This document shows positions 17,024-25,091 of a stretch of DNA of 40,971 nt, piece after piece; position 1 is the stretch's first letter, and each line of letters opens with the position of its first letter. Under the pieces are notes generated by a model. It saw only the letters and a list, made by a program, of their open reading frames with translations, did no database searches and was not told where the DNA came from. The DNA lies in the NCBI GenBank assembly GCA_044506565.1, contig JBIQKN010000023.1:1-40971 (forward strand). The letters are read 5' to 3'. The stretch is from Croceibacterium_A sp044506565. Its GTDB lineage: Bacteria > Pseudomonadota > Alphaproteobacteria > Sphingomonadales > Sphingomonadaceae. Both the position numbers and the translations under genes were made by a program.

Positions 17024-17941
17024 TCATTCGAGCGCCTTGGCCTTGCGGCGGGTCTCGGCGAAATTGTCGCGGCGGACCTTCTCGAACGCGACGCGCTGCT
17101 CGTAGCCGGTGTCCTCCGGATAGTCGCGGTAGTCGGCGAGGATCTCGGCGAACAGCTCCTCGAGCTCGGCCTTGTGATCCGGGTGGGTGAAGATGTTGGC
17201 GCGGTTCTCGCGGATGCCGTCGAGGATGCGCGCGCCGATCGTGTCGGGCTCCATGCCGAATTCGTGGATCCCCGCGAGCCGCTCGACCGCCGCCTCGTCG
17301 ACCGGCCTGGCCCCGCCCTTGAGCCGCTCGGGCCGCACCTCGTCGCTCGCGTAGATCACGCTCTTGACCAAGCCCGGGTGCACCACCGAGACGCCGATGC
17401 CGTACTCGCACATCGAGTGGCGCAGCGAATAGCTGAGCCCGCGCACCGCGAACTTGGCGGTGTTGTAGATGCCCGGCGCCCCGCTGGCGATGAAGCTCGC
17501 CATGCTCGCGGTATTGGTGATGTGCCCACCCGTAACCTCACCGGAGAGGGCGCGCGCCTTCATCCGCGGGGCAAAGGTCATCACCCCGTTGATGACCCCG
17601 CCGAGATTGACTCCGAGCACCCAGTCCCAGTCGTCGTACGAGCTGTCCTCGATCGCCTGGAAGAGGTTGATGCCGGCGTTGTTGAACACCAGGCTGACCG
17701 GGCCGAACGCGGCCTCGACCTCGTCCGCGGCGGCAGCGAAGCCCGCGCGGTCCATCACGTCGAGCCTGACGCCCATGACCTCGCGATTGTCGAGGCTCGC
17801 GAGCGCCGCGTCGATCGCGTCCTGGCGGATGTCGGCGATCGCCACTTTGCAGCCCTCATTGAGCAGGTTGCGCACGATCCCGAGTCCGACACCGTTGGCG
17901 CCGCCGGTGACGAACGCCGTGCGGCCGGCGAAGTCGATCAC
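17024..17941 (-). CDS. SDR oxidoreductase, LigD/LigL-like (C-alpha dehydrogenase type)
   Basis: A 305-residue classical short-chain dehydrogenase. The cofactor motif is TGGANGVG (12-19), with NNAG at 87-90. The complete catalytic tetrad is Asn112, Ser146, Tyr159 and Lys163 (YNTAK). An acidic end of strand 2 (IADIRQ) suggests NAD. The segment YDDWDWVLGVNLGGVINGV and the long C-terminal extension resemble, from memory, the sphingomonad C-alpha dehydrogenases LigD/LigL/LigN. Those oxidise the benzylic alcohol of lignin dimers. The start is GTG at 17941, overlapping the NTF2 gene stop by 4 nt (GTGA). It is last gene of a four-gene operon. Substrate not proven. Confidence 0.85.
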   Translation of the reverse strand: MIDFAGRTAFVTGGANGVGLGIVRNLLNEGCKVAIADIRQDAIDAALASLDNREVMGVRLDVMDRAGFAAAADEVEAAFGPVSLVFNNAGINLFQAIEDSSYDDWDWVLGVNLGGVINGVMTFAPRMKARALSGEVTGGHITNTASMASFIASGAPGIYNTAKFAVRGLSYSLRHSMCEYGIGVSVVHPGLVKSVIYASDEVRPERLKGGARPVDEAAVERLAGIHEFGMEPDTIGARILDGIRENRANIFTHPDHKAELEELFAEILADYRDYPEDTGYEQRVAFEKVRRDNFAETRRKAKALE

Positions 17942-18423
17942 CGGCCGCCTCCCATTGCCAGCACCGGGTTGCCCGGCCCGCTCTCGCGTCCGGGCAGGAA
18001 CTCGTTGTAGATCTTGCGCCGCTTGAACAGCCAGCGCCCGTCGACCCGGGCCAGTTCATCCTCGTATGTGCCGAACGACGGCGTTGCCACCGAGCCTTCG
18101 AGGCCGCCGTTGGTCATTTCCCACCACAGCCCGACGTGCCACGCGCGGTCGCCGTCGATCTCGAGCGCCTTCTGGTAGACGAGGTGGCGCAGCTTGGCCG
18201 GGTTGCCCTGCCAGTCCTTGAACACCTCGGCGATCTTGTCGCGGAACACCATGGCCTCGGCACGAATCGCCGCGCGGCCGACCAGCGTGCCCATCGCGTA
18301 GTCGAGCACGCCGTCCTCGGTGAAGCATTCGGCGTAGGCGTCGGCGTCATGGTAATCCATCGCGAACAGGTAGCGGGCCATGAGGTCGGCGATCTCGGCC
18401 CGGTCGCGCGCGTATCCGCTCAC
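17938..18423 (-). CDS. NTF2-like/SnoaL-type protein B
   Basis: A 161-residue protein with the SnoaL_4/NTF2 cone fold: IADLMARYLFAMDYHDADAY at 11-30, then a beta-rich half. Tyr18, Asp23 and His80 line up with a Tyr/Asp/His set used by dehydratases such as BaiE, so it is likely an enzyme (lyase or dehydratase), not just a binding protein. The tail NEFLPGRESGP is shared with the neighbouring paralogue. GTG start at 18423 overlaps the upstream stop by 4 nt, and its own stop overlaps the next start by 4 nt. The LdpA gamma-formaldehyde lyase of sphingomonads has this fold; equivalence is inference. Confidence 0.82.
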   Translation of the reverse strand: MSGYARDRAEIADLMARYLFAMDYHDADAYAECFTEDGVLDYAMGTLVGRAAIRAEAMVFRDKIAEVFKDWQGNPAKLRHLVYQKALEIDGDRAWHVGLWWEMTNGGLEGSVATPSFGTYEDELARVDGRWLFKRRKIYNEFLPGRESGPGNPVLAMGGGR

Positions 18424-18926
18424 GCCGCCGCCGCGTCCATCGAGCGGATCGGATTCTCCGGCCCGCTCTCGCGCCCGGGGAGGAACTCGTTCATGATCCG
18501 CCGCTCGCTGAACAGCCAGCGGCCGTCGACCTTGCGCAACTTGTCTTCGTAGATTCCGAACGTGCCCATCTTGAGGCTCTTGCCGGGGCCGTCGTTGGCC
18601 ATCTCGAACCACTGCGCGCGGGTCCAGGCGCGGTCGCCGACCACCCGGATGGCGGTGTGCGCGAGCACGTGGCGCAGCACCGCCGGGTTGCCGTCCTCGT
18701 CCTTGTAGTGCTCGCCGATGCGCTTCTTGAAGCCCCTGACCGCCTCGAGGATGTTTACCTTGCCGGCCACGCGGCCGCGCGCGAACTCGAACTCGGCGTC
18801 GTCGGTGAACATCTCGATGAAGCTGTCGAGGTCGTTGTAGTCGAGCGCGAACAGGTAGCGCGCCATCAGGTCCTCGATCGCGGCGCGATCGGCCGCGTAC
18901 TGCTCGTCGTATTCCTGGGGACTCAT
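18420..18926 (-). CDS. NTF2-like/SnoaL-type protein A
   Basis: A 168-residue paralogue of protein B, also of the SnoaL_4/NTF2 fold: AIEDLMARYLFALDYNDLDS near the N terminus. Candidate catalytic residues are Tyr24, Asp29 and His86, with exactly the same spacing as in protein B (5 and 57). The tail NEFLPGRESGPENP is nearly identical to its partner. ATG at 18926 overlaps the stop of the first SDR (ATGA). Two co-translated paralogues may form a heteromer or act on opposite stereoisomers, as is common in dimer catabolism. The substrate is unknown; a steroid- or bile-acid-type dehydratase is the main alternative. Confidence 0.82.
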   Translation of the reverse strand: MSPQEYDEQYAADRAAIEDLMARYLFALDYNDLDSFIEMFTDDAEFEFARGRVAGKVNILEAVRGFKKRIGEHYKDEDGNPAVLRHVLAHTAIRVVGDRAWTRAQWFEMANDGPGKSLKMGTFGIYEDKLRKVDGRWLFSERRIMNEFLPGRESGPENPIRSMDAAAA

Positions 18927-19831
18927 GCCTTGAGCTTCTCCTGCCGGGCTCTCTCGGCGGCGTGGACCGGGTTGCGGAACAGCCGCGCGAAAGTCTGCTT
19001 GTACTCGTGGTTCTCGGGCCGTCGATGGGGGACCGCGGCGACCATCGCCGCCGCGCGGTCCTTCACTCCGTCGAGAAATTCGGAATGGGTGAGGATGAAC
19101 AGCTCGTCGGCAAGGATGCCCTCGAGCACGCGCTCGCCGACTTCTTCCTTGGTCATGAACAGGTGGTGGAGGTTGCTCGAGCTCTGCCGCGCCTTGTCGC
19201 TCTCGGCATAGCCGGTCTCCGCGAACCGCGCCTGCCGCGTCTTGCCGGCCTCGGCGATGTTCGACTGCACCCCGCCAGGGCAGAAGGCCGAGCAGATCAC
19301 CCCGCGATCCTCGAGCTCGGCGCGCATCGCTTCCATCAGCCCGACGATCGCGCACTTGGCGGTCACGTAGGTCGCCGCTCCGGCGTGCGGCAAGATGCCG
19401 CTCATCGACGCGGTCGAGACGATGTGCCCGCCCTCGCCGTGGGCGAGGATGCGCGGCAGGAAGGTGACGATGCCGTTGATGGTGCCGCCGAGGCATACTC
19501 CGAGTGTCCAGTCCCAGTCGCCGTACTTGGCGAGCTCGACCGGGCCGAGCGCGGCGACGCCGGCGTTGTTGACCAGCAGGTGGACATTGCCGAACTTGCG
19601 TTCGGTCTCGTCGGCCGCGGCGGCGAAGGCCTCGCGGTCGGTCACATCGAGCGGAATCGGCAGCACGTCGCCGCGCCCGTCGAGTTCCTCGCGGGCATTC
19701 TCGAGGTGGTCCTCTCGGACGTCGGCGATGACCACGCGCATTCCGGCGCCGAGCAGCGCCTTGGCGATGCCGAGCCCGATTCCGCTCGCACCCCCGGTGA
19801 CGAACGCGGTCTTGCCGGCGAGGTTCTGCAT
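18923..19831 (-). CDS. SDR oxidoreductase, LigD/LigL-like, first gene of operon
   Basis: A 302-residue classical short-chain dehydrogenase: TGGASGIG at 12-19, NNAG at 88-91, a serine in STASMS (139-144), Tyr155 and Lys159 (YVTAK). The usual catalytic Asn of the VNLGG motif is Cys113 here (GVCLGG), unlike its paralogue at 17024-17941. YGDWDWTLGVCLGGTING and the later VQSNIAEAGKTR are, from memory, close to LigD-type C-alpha dehydrogenases. ATG at 19831 follows AGGAGAGGA; upstream in-frame codons lack a ribosome site. It diverges from the MFS gene across a 150-nt promoter region and leads the SDR/NTF2/NTF2/SDR operon. Confidence 0.85.
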   Translation of the reverse strand: MQNLAGKTAFVTGGASGIGLGIAKALLGAGMRVVIADVREDHLENAREELDGRGDVLPIPLDVTDREAFAAAADETERKFGNVHLLVNNAGVAALGPVELAKYGDWDWTLGVCLGGTINGIVTFLPRILAHGEGGHIVSTASMSGILPHAGAATYVTAKCAIVGLMEAMRAELEDRGVICSAFCPGGVQSNIAEAGKTRQARFAETGYAESDKARQSSSNLHHLFMTKEEVGERVLEGILADELFILTHSEFLDGVKDRAAAMVAAVPHRRPENHEYKQTFARLFRNPVHAAERARQEKLKA

Positions 19832-19981
19832 GGCGACCAATCCTCTCCTGCCGCCTGCCGCCGTTGCGACGCTATGCGACAACTTTCCCGTTCGCGTTTT
19901 CCTATTCGCTGCCTAGAAACGCGGGGCAAGCGGAATCGCGGCGAAACGAGCGCGGACAACGCGGGGCAGCGGGAGAGCACC

Positions 19982-21397
19982 ATGGCCATCGCGCCGACCG
20001 GAGGGGAACTGGCCGCAACAGCCGGCAGGACCGCGCCCGGCGCCGCGACGCAGCCGTGGCCCTCGGAGAAAGCCGGCTACTGGGCGCTGTTCGCGGTGGT
20101 CTTCGCGACGTTCATCACCTTCCTCGACCAGACCGCCTTCGGGCTGCTGGCCGAGAAGATGAAGGTCAGCTTCGGCATCTCGGATTTTGTGCTCGGCCTG
20201 CTGCTCGGCCCGGTGACCGTCGTAGCTTACGTGATCGTCGGCATCCCGCTCGCGCGGCTGGTCGACATCTTCCCGCGCAAGTACGTGCTTTCGGCCGGGA
20301 TAGCCGCGCTCGGCACGATCATGGCGCTCGGCGGCCTGGCGCAGAACCTCTGGCAGCTCGTCACCACGCGGCTGTTCGTCGGTGCGAGCTCGTCGGCCAA
20401 CGGGCCGGGCTCGTACTCGATCCTCGTCGACTACTTCCGCCCACTGAAGATCCCGCTGGTCTTCGCGCTGCTCCAGCTCGGCTTCATCCTCGGTAACTCG
20501 CTCGGCAACATCCTCGGCGGCCGGCTGATCCGCTGGACCGAGACGCTCGGCGAGACGCTGAGCTTCGGCGTGTTCGAGATCTTCAGCTGGCAGCTGGTGC
20601 TGATCGCCGTCGGCCTGCCCGGCCTGCTCGCCGCGCTGATCTGGCTGACGGTCAAGGAGCCTCCGCGCCGCAGCCCGCCCGAGAGCCGGGAGATCGTGCC
20701 CCCCTCGGCCCCGTTCTGGCGCAAGGCGCTCGCATTCATGGGATTCGACGCGGCGGTAGCCATCTGGCAACGCAAGTACGTGTTCCTGCCGCTGTTCGTC
20801 GCGCTGGCGATGTCGGCGACCGAGAGCCAGGGACTGCCGCAGTTCCGCGCACCGTTCATCCTCCGGACCTACGAAGGATGGGACGAGGCACGGCTCGGCG
20901 ACCTGCTCGGGACGATGCTGCTGGTGGCGATGCTGCTCGGCATTGCGGTCGGTGGCGCGTTCGTGACCTGGCTCGGCAAGCGCTACAAGGACGCCAATAT
21001 CCGCGCGACCGCCATCATCTTCACCTGCACCGCGGCGGCGACGATCGCGATGCCGCTGATGCCGACCGGCGAGCTGGCGCTGCTGATGATGGCGTTGGCC
21101 GCATTCTTCGGACTGGCCGGGGCCCCGGCGCAGAACGCCGCGATCCAGCGCATCGCGCCGAACGCGATGCGCGGGCAGGTGACCGCACTGTACCTGTTCA
21201 TGTTCACCTTCTTCGGCGCGATGGGGCCGATGGTCATCGGCGGCGTCAGCACGTTCGTCGTCGGCGACGAGGAGCAGATCTGGAAGGCGATCCTGATCAC
21301 CGCCGTGGTGCTGCTGCCGACTGCCGCATTCTTCATGTGGCGGGGCATCAAGCCCTACCGCGAAGAGGTCGAGCGGCTCGAAGCGATGGGGCTGTGA
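19982..21397 (+). CDS. MFS transporter
   Basis: A 471-residue inner-membrane permease with about 12 helices. Residues 1-30 form a Pro/Ala-rich cytoplasmic lead. Helix 1 carries FITFLDQTAFGLLAEKM, and the loop 2-3 motif is PLARLVDIFPRKYV, a variant of the MFS G-x-x-x-D-R-x-G-R-R signature. A central loop (about 215-260) divides two six-helix halves. The start is ATG at 19982 after GGGAGAG. It diverges from the SDR/NTF2 operon, so both may share control and the substrate is probably that of the operon. The frame is open upstream but only as a shadow of the SDR gene. Confidence 0.88.
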   Translation: MAIAPTGGELAATAGRTAPGAATQPWPSEKAGYWALFAVVFATFITFLDQTAFGLLAEKMKVSFGISDFVLGLLLGPVTVVAYVIVGIPLARLVDIFPRKYVLSAGIAALGTIMALGGLAQNLWQLVTTRLFVGASSSANGPGSYSILVDYFRPLKIPLVFALLQLGFILGNSLGNILGGRLIRWTETLGETLSFGVFEIFSWQLVLIAVGLPGLLAALIWLTVKEPPRRSPPESREIVPPSAPFWRKALAFMGFDAAVAIWQRKYVFLPLFVALAMSATESQGLPQFRAPFILRTYEGWDEARLGDLLGTMLLVAMLLGIAVGGAFVTWLGKRYKDANIRATAIIFTCTAAATIAMPLMPTGELALLMMALAAFFGLAGAPAQNAAIQRIAPNAMRGQVTALYLFMFTFFGAMGPMVIGGVSTFVVGDEEQIWKAILITAVVLLPTAAFFMWRGIKPYREEVERLEAMGL

Positions 21398-21450
21398 GCG
21401 GCTTGCAGCCCCGTTGACTTGGCGCCGGGGCCGCCGCAATCGTAAGCAAC

Positions 21451-21476
21451 ACATACGAACCGGGAGAGTCGTATGT
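21451..21476. promoter_or_regulatory. Candidate operator upstream of aldehyde dehydrogenase gene
   Basis: ACATACGA (21451-21458) and TCGTATGT (21469-21476) form a perfect 8-bp inverted repeat with a 10-nt spacer, 65 nt before the ALDH start. TTGACT at 21414-21419 could be a -35 box just upstream. There is no T run, so a terminator is less likely than a protein-binding site. Confidence 0.45.
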
Positions 21477-21540
21477 TTCGCCGGGTCGCCCTTCGGGCCG
21501 TCACGCACCGCGCTCTCCCGCGACCACGAAGGAGGCTTCC

Positions 21541-22971
21541 TTGGCTGAGTATCCCGCCCTCCACATGATCATCGACGGCGAGAAGGTTTCCGGCGGCGGC
21601 CGGCGGACTTTCGACGTGGTCAATCCGGTGACCGGCGAGCCGATCGGCGCGCTGCCGCTGGCCGAGACGGCGGACCTCGACCGCGCGCTCGAGGTGGCGG
21701 CGAAGGGGTTCAGGATCTGGCGCAAGTCGACCCCGCAGGAGCGCGCCGCGGTGCTCACGGGCGCCGCGCGGCTGATGGTCGAGCGGCAGGAGCAGATCGC
21801 CCGCATCGCGACGATGGAACAGGGCAAGCCGCTCACAGAGAGCCGCATCGAAGTGATGATGAACGTCGGGCTGTTCAACTTCTACGCCGGCGAGTGCTCG
21901 CGCCTCTACGGTCGCGAGCTGGTGCGGCCCGAGGGCATGCGCTCGACGGTTCGGTGGGAGCCGGTCGGCCCGGTCGCCGCGTTCGCGCCGTGGAACTTCC
22001 CGATCGGCAACCCCGGCCGCAAGCTCGGCGCGCCGATCGCGGCCGGGTGCTCGGTGATCATGAAGGCAGCCGAGGAGGCTCCTGCCTCGGCGCTGGCGGT
22101 GCTGCAGTGTCTGCTCGATGCGGGGCTGCCCAAGGAAGTCGCGCAGGCGGTGTTCGGCGTGCCGGACGAGGTCAGCCGCCACCTGCTGGGCTCGCCGGTG
22201 ATCCGCAAGCTCAGCTTCACCGGCTCGACGGTAGTCGGCAAGCATCTCGCCAAGCTTGCCGCCGAAGACATGAAGCGCACGACGATGGAGCTGGGCGGGC
22301 ACGGTCCGGTGCTGGTGTTCGGCGACGCCGACCTCGACAAGGCGCTCGAGACCGCGGTGTTCGGCAAGTACCGCAACGCCGGTCAGGTCTGCGTCAGCCC
22401 GACCCGCTTCATCGTCGAGGAGACCGTGTTCGAGCAGTTCCGCGACGGCTTCGTCGAGCGGGCGAAGGCGCTCAAGGTCGGCGACGGCCTCGTCGAAGGC
22501 ACGCAGATGGGGCCGATGGCGAACCCGCGCCGGCCCGAGGCGATGGACCGGCTGATCGGCGATGCCACGGCGAAGGGTGCCACGCTGCACACCGGCGGCA
22601 AGCGCATCGGCAACCGCGGGTTCTTCTACGAGCCTTCGGTGCTCAGCGAGATCCCGCTCGAGGCGGAGATCATGAACGAAGAGCCGTTCGGCCCGGTGGC
22701 GCTGATCAACCCGTTCAAGGGCGAGGAGAAGATGATCGAGGAGGCCAACCGGCTGCCCTACGGCCTCGCCGCCTATGCCTGGACCGGCGACTTCCGCCGC
22801 CAGCGCCGCCTCGCGGCCGAACTCGAGGCCGGCATGGTCGGCATCAACAGCCACATGATCGGCGGCGCCGACGCGCCGTTCGGAGGCGTGAAGTGGTCGG
22901 GCCACGGCAGCGAAGACGGCCCCGAGGGCGTGCTCGCGTGCATGCAGCTCAAGGCGGTGCACGAGGGGTGA
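21541..22971 (+). CDS. NAD(P)-dependent aldehyde dehydrogenase (succinate-semialdehyde-dehydrogenase-like)
   Basis: A 476-residue soluble ALDH that oxidises an aldehyde to its acid. Key residues are Asn152 (PWNFPIG), Lys175, Glu250 (MELGGHGPV, where most members have N or K after GG) and nucleophile Cys284 (AGQVCVSP). FTGSTVVGK at 226-234 binds the cofactor. The overall pattern is closest to the GabD/aryl-aldehyde group. The start is TTG at 21541, fixed by an excellent GAAGGAGG 6 nt before it; no ATG is suitable. Context suggests an aromatic aldehyde (vanillin-type) as one possibility. The palindromic repeat follows the stop by 1 nt. Confidence 0.9.
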   Translation: MAEYPALHMIIDGEKVSGGGRRTFDVVNPVTGEPIGALPLAETADLDRALEVAAKGFRIWRKSTPQERAAVLTGAARLMVERQEQIARIATMEQGKPLTESRIEVMMNVGLFNFYAGECSRLYGRELVRPEGMRSTVRWEPVGPVAAFAPWNFPIGNPGRKLGAPIAAGCSVIMKAAEEAPASALAVLQCLLDAGLPKEVAQAVFGVPDEVSRHLLGSPVIRKLSFTGSTVVGKHLAKLAAEDMKRTTMELGGHGPVLVFGDADLDKALETAVFGKYRNAGQVCVSPTRFIVEETVFEQFRDGFVERAKALKVGDGLVEGTQMGPMANPRRPEAMDRLIGDATAKGATLHTGGKRIGNRGFFYEPSVLSEIPLEAEIMNEEPFGPVALINPFKGEEKMIEEANRLPYGLAAYAWTGDFRRQRRLAAELEAGMVGINSHMIGGADAPFGGVKWSGHGSEDGPEGVLACMQLKAVHEG

Positions 22972-22972
22972 G

Positions 22973-23143
22973 CCCTCTCCCCGATGGGGAGAGGGATACG
23001 CAGGCTTGGCAGCTTGCTGCCTAGCCGGAGTTGGGTGTGGGGGTTCGGCCTTGCCGAGAGGCGGAACACCCGCATCCGAGCTACGCTAACCCCCGCCTCC
23101 GCGAGGGTAAGCTTCGCTATCCTTCCCCCTCCCAGGGTAGGGA
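22973..23143. repeat. Palindromic repeat locus 1 (module A then module B)
   Basis: Between the ALDH and LigW-like genes. CCCTCTCCCC (22973-22982) pairs with GGGGAGAGGG (22986-22995). GGATACG and a second hairpin at 23003-23026 (GGCTTGGCAGC/GCTGCCTAGCC) follow, then CGGAGTTGG (module A). Module B at about 23070-23130 reads GAGCTACGCTAAC ... GGTAAGCTTCGCTATCCTTC. Both modules recur at 33133-33319 in the reverse order. No coding sequence is present. Confidence 0.85.
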
Positions 23144-23164
23144 TGTTGATTGGACGGAGAGGTT

Positions 23165-24220
23165 GTGACCCACGAACTCAAGACCGGTGGTGACCGTGGT
23201 TATCTGCGCATCGCCACCGAGGAAGCTTTCGCCACGCAGGAGCAGTTCGACGCGATCATGCGCCTGGTCAAGGAAGGCCGCGCCGACCAGGGCACGATGA
23301 GCCTGTGGGGCTTCTACGGTACCAGCGGCTCGGAGCGCACGACGTTCATCCGCGAGCGTTTGCTCGACCTCGGCGAGCTGCGCCTGCAGGCGATGGACGA
23401 CGCCGGGATCGACAAGGCGGTGCTCGCGCTGACCAGCCCCGGCACACAGTCGCTGTTCGATGTCGAGGAAGCCAAGCGCATCGCGCGCAACGCCAACGAC
23501 TTCCTCAAGCAGCGCTGCGAGGCGCACCCCGACCGGTTCTACGGCATGGCGGCGGTCGCCCCGCTCGATCCCGAGTGGTCGGCGCAGGAGCTGCGCCGCG
23601 CCAAGGAGGAGCTCGGCTTCCACGGGGTGCAGATCAACAGCCACACCCACGGGCACTATCTCGACGAGGAGCAGTTCGACCCGATCCTGCGCGCCTGCGC
23701 CGATCTCGACCTGCCGCTCTATGTTCACCCGCAGGGGCCGCCCGACAGCATGATCGGCGACATGGTCGGCGCGGGCCTCGACGGGGCGGTGTTCGGCTTC
23801 GCGGTCGAGACCAGCTACCACGCGATGCGGCTGCTCACGACCGGCGTGTTCGACCGCTACCCCAACCTGCAGCTGATGCTCGGCCACGGCTGCGAGGGGC
23901 TGCCGTACATGCTCTACCGGCTCGACTACATGCACAAGGCCGGCATTCGTTCGCAGCGCTACCCGCGCCTCAAGCCGCTGCAACACGACCTGTTCCACTA
24001 CATGCGCAACAACGTGCTCGCGACCAACAGCGGGCTGGCGTTCGGCCCGGCGATCAAGCTGATGATCGAGGTCATGGGCGAGGACCGCGTGATGTACGCG
24101 ATGGATTACCCCTATCAATACGTCCCCGACGAGGTACGCTGGATGGACGACCTCGACATCAGCGACGTCCAGAAGACAAAGTTCTTCCAGACCAACGCCG
24201 AGCGCTGGTTCAAGCTCTAG
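23165..24220 (+). CDS. LigW-type amidohydrolase decarboxylase (5-carboxyvanillate decarboxylase-like)
   Basis: A 351-residue amidohydrolase-superfamily metal enzyme for non-oxidative decarboxylation of an aromatic acid. As I recall sphingomonad LigW, its metal ligands Glu19, His188 and Asp314 and substrate Arg58 all occur at exactly these positions here: ATEEAF, LYVHPQG, YAMDYPYQY and SERTT. MTHELKTGGDRGYLRIATEE (1-20) also resembles the LigW N terminus. That alignment decides for GTG at 23165 (GGAGAGG upstream) over TTG at 23150. LigW turns 5-carboxyvanillate into vanillate in biphenyl (DDVA) catabolism. The true substrate may differ, since the gene lies in another operon. A QOR2 gene follows 13 nt later. 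Confidence 0.85.
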   Translation: MTHELKTGGDRGYLRIATEEAFATQEQFDAIMRLVKEGRADQGTMSLWGFYGTSGSERTTFIRERLLDLGELRLQAMDDAGIDKAVLALTSPGTQSLFDVEEAKRIARNANDFLKQRCEAHPDRFYGMAAVAPLDPEWSAQELRRAKEELGFHGVQINSHTHGHYLDEEQFDPILRACADLDLPLYVHPQGPPDSMIGDMVGAGLDGAVFGFAVETSYHAMRLLTTGVFDRYPNLQLMLGHGCEGLPYMLYRLDYMHKAGIRSQRYPRLKPLQHDLFHYMRNNVLATNSGLAFGPAIKLMIEVMGEDRVMYAMDYPYQYVPDEVRWMDDLDISDVQKTKFFQTNAERWFKL

Positions 24221-24233
24221 GAGAGAGGTTCCG

Positions 24234-25091
24234 ATGACGACTTATGCCGTGACCGGCGCGACGGGCAAGCTCGGCCGCCTGGTGCTCGACGAGCTGCTGA
24301 CGAAGACCGACGCCGCCAACGTCGTCGCCCTCGCGCGCGATCCGACCGCGCTGCAGAAGTACGACCAGCTCGGGGTGCAGGTGCGCCAGGCCGACTACGA
24401 CGATCCCGCGAGCCTCGAGGCGGCGCTGCAGGGCGTCGACCGCGTGCTGCTGATCTCGGGCAACGCGGTAGGCCAGCGCGAACGGCAGCACGGCGCCGTG
24501 ATCGAGGCGGCGAAGAAGGCCGGCGTGTCGTACCTCGCCTACACCTCGATCCTCAAAGGCGACAAGTCGCCGCTCCCGCTGGCGCCCGAGCACGTCGCGA
24601 CCGAGAAGCTGTTCGCGGCGAGCGGGCTCAACTACGACGTGCTGCGCCACGGCTGGTATTCCGAGAACTACACGATGGGCCTCGCGCCCTCGCTCGAGAG
24701 TGGCAAGATCTTCGGCGCGGTGGGACAGGGGAAGCTGTCGACCGCGACCCGCGCGGACTTCGCCGCGGCGGACGTCGGCGCGCTGCTCAACGGCAAGGGC
24801 GGCGACGTCTACGAGCTCGCCGGCGACGAAGCGTGGACGATGCCGGAGTTCGCCGCCGAGGTCTCGCGCCAGGCGGGCAAGACCGTCGAATACGTCGACC
24901 AGAGCGAGGGCGATTATGCCAAGACCCTCGAAGGCGCCGGGCTGCCGCCGCCGGTCGCGGCGATGCTGGCCAGCACCAGCGCGCTGTCGGGCCAGGGCGC
25001 GCTTTACGACGACAGCGGAGACCTGAGCCGCCTCGCCGGCCGCCGGTCCACGCCGATCGCGCAGACGATCGCCGAGGCGCTGAAAGGATAA
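24234..25091 (+). CDS. NmrA-like SDR, NAD(P)H:quinone oxidoreductase QOR2 type
   Basis: A 285-residue extended/atypical SDR similar to E. coli QOR2 (YtfG), which reduces quinones with NADPH. The cofactor motif is GATGKLGR (8-15). VRQADYDDPASLEAALQGVD, LLISGNAVGQR, AYTSILKGDKSPL, HGWYSENYT and YELAGDEAWT all match the YtfG pattern as I know it. AGGAGAGAGG precedes the ATG. It lies 13 nt after the LigW-like gene and is probably co-transcribed. It may protect against quinones made from catechol-type intermediates; the role is inferred. A hairpin-rich repeat directly follows. Confidence 0.88.
   Translation: MTTYAVTGATGKLGRLVLDELLTKTDAANVVALARDPTALQKYDQLGVQVRQADYDDPASLEAALQGVDRVLLISGNAVGQRERQHGAVIEAAKKAGVSYLAYTSILKGDKSPLPLAPEHVATEKLFAASGLNYDVLRHGWYSENYTMGLAPSLESGKIFGAVGQGKLSTATRADFAAADVGALLNGKGGDVYELAGDEAWTMPEFAAEVSRQAGKTVEYVDQSEGDYAKTLEGAGLPPPVAAMLASTSALSGQGALYDDSGDLSRLAGRRSTPIAQTIAEALKG

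Noticed and set aside
19913..21508. 531-codon minus-strand open frame opposite the MFS gene
   Set aside because: Composition (Arg, Glu, His, Gln) is typical of an antisense shadow and the plus strand has a complete MFS protein with membrane helices.
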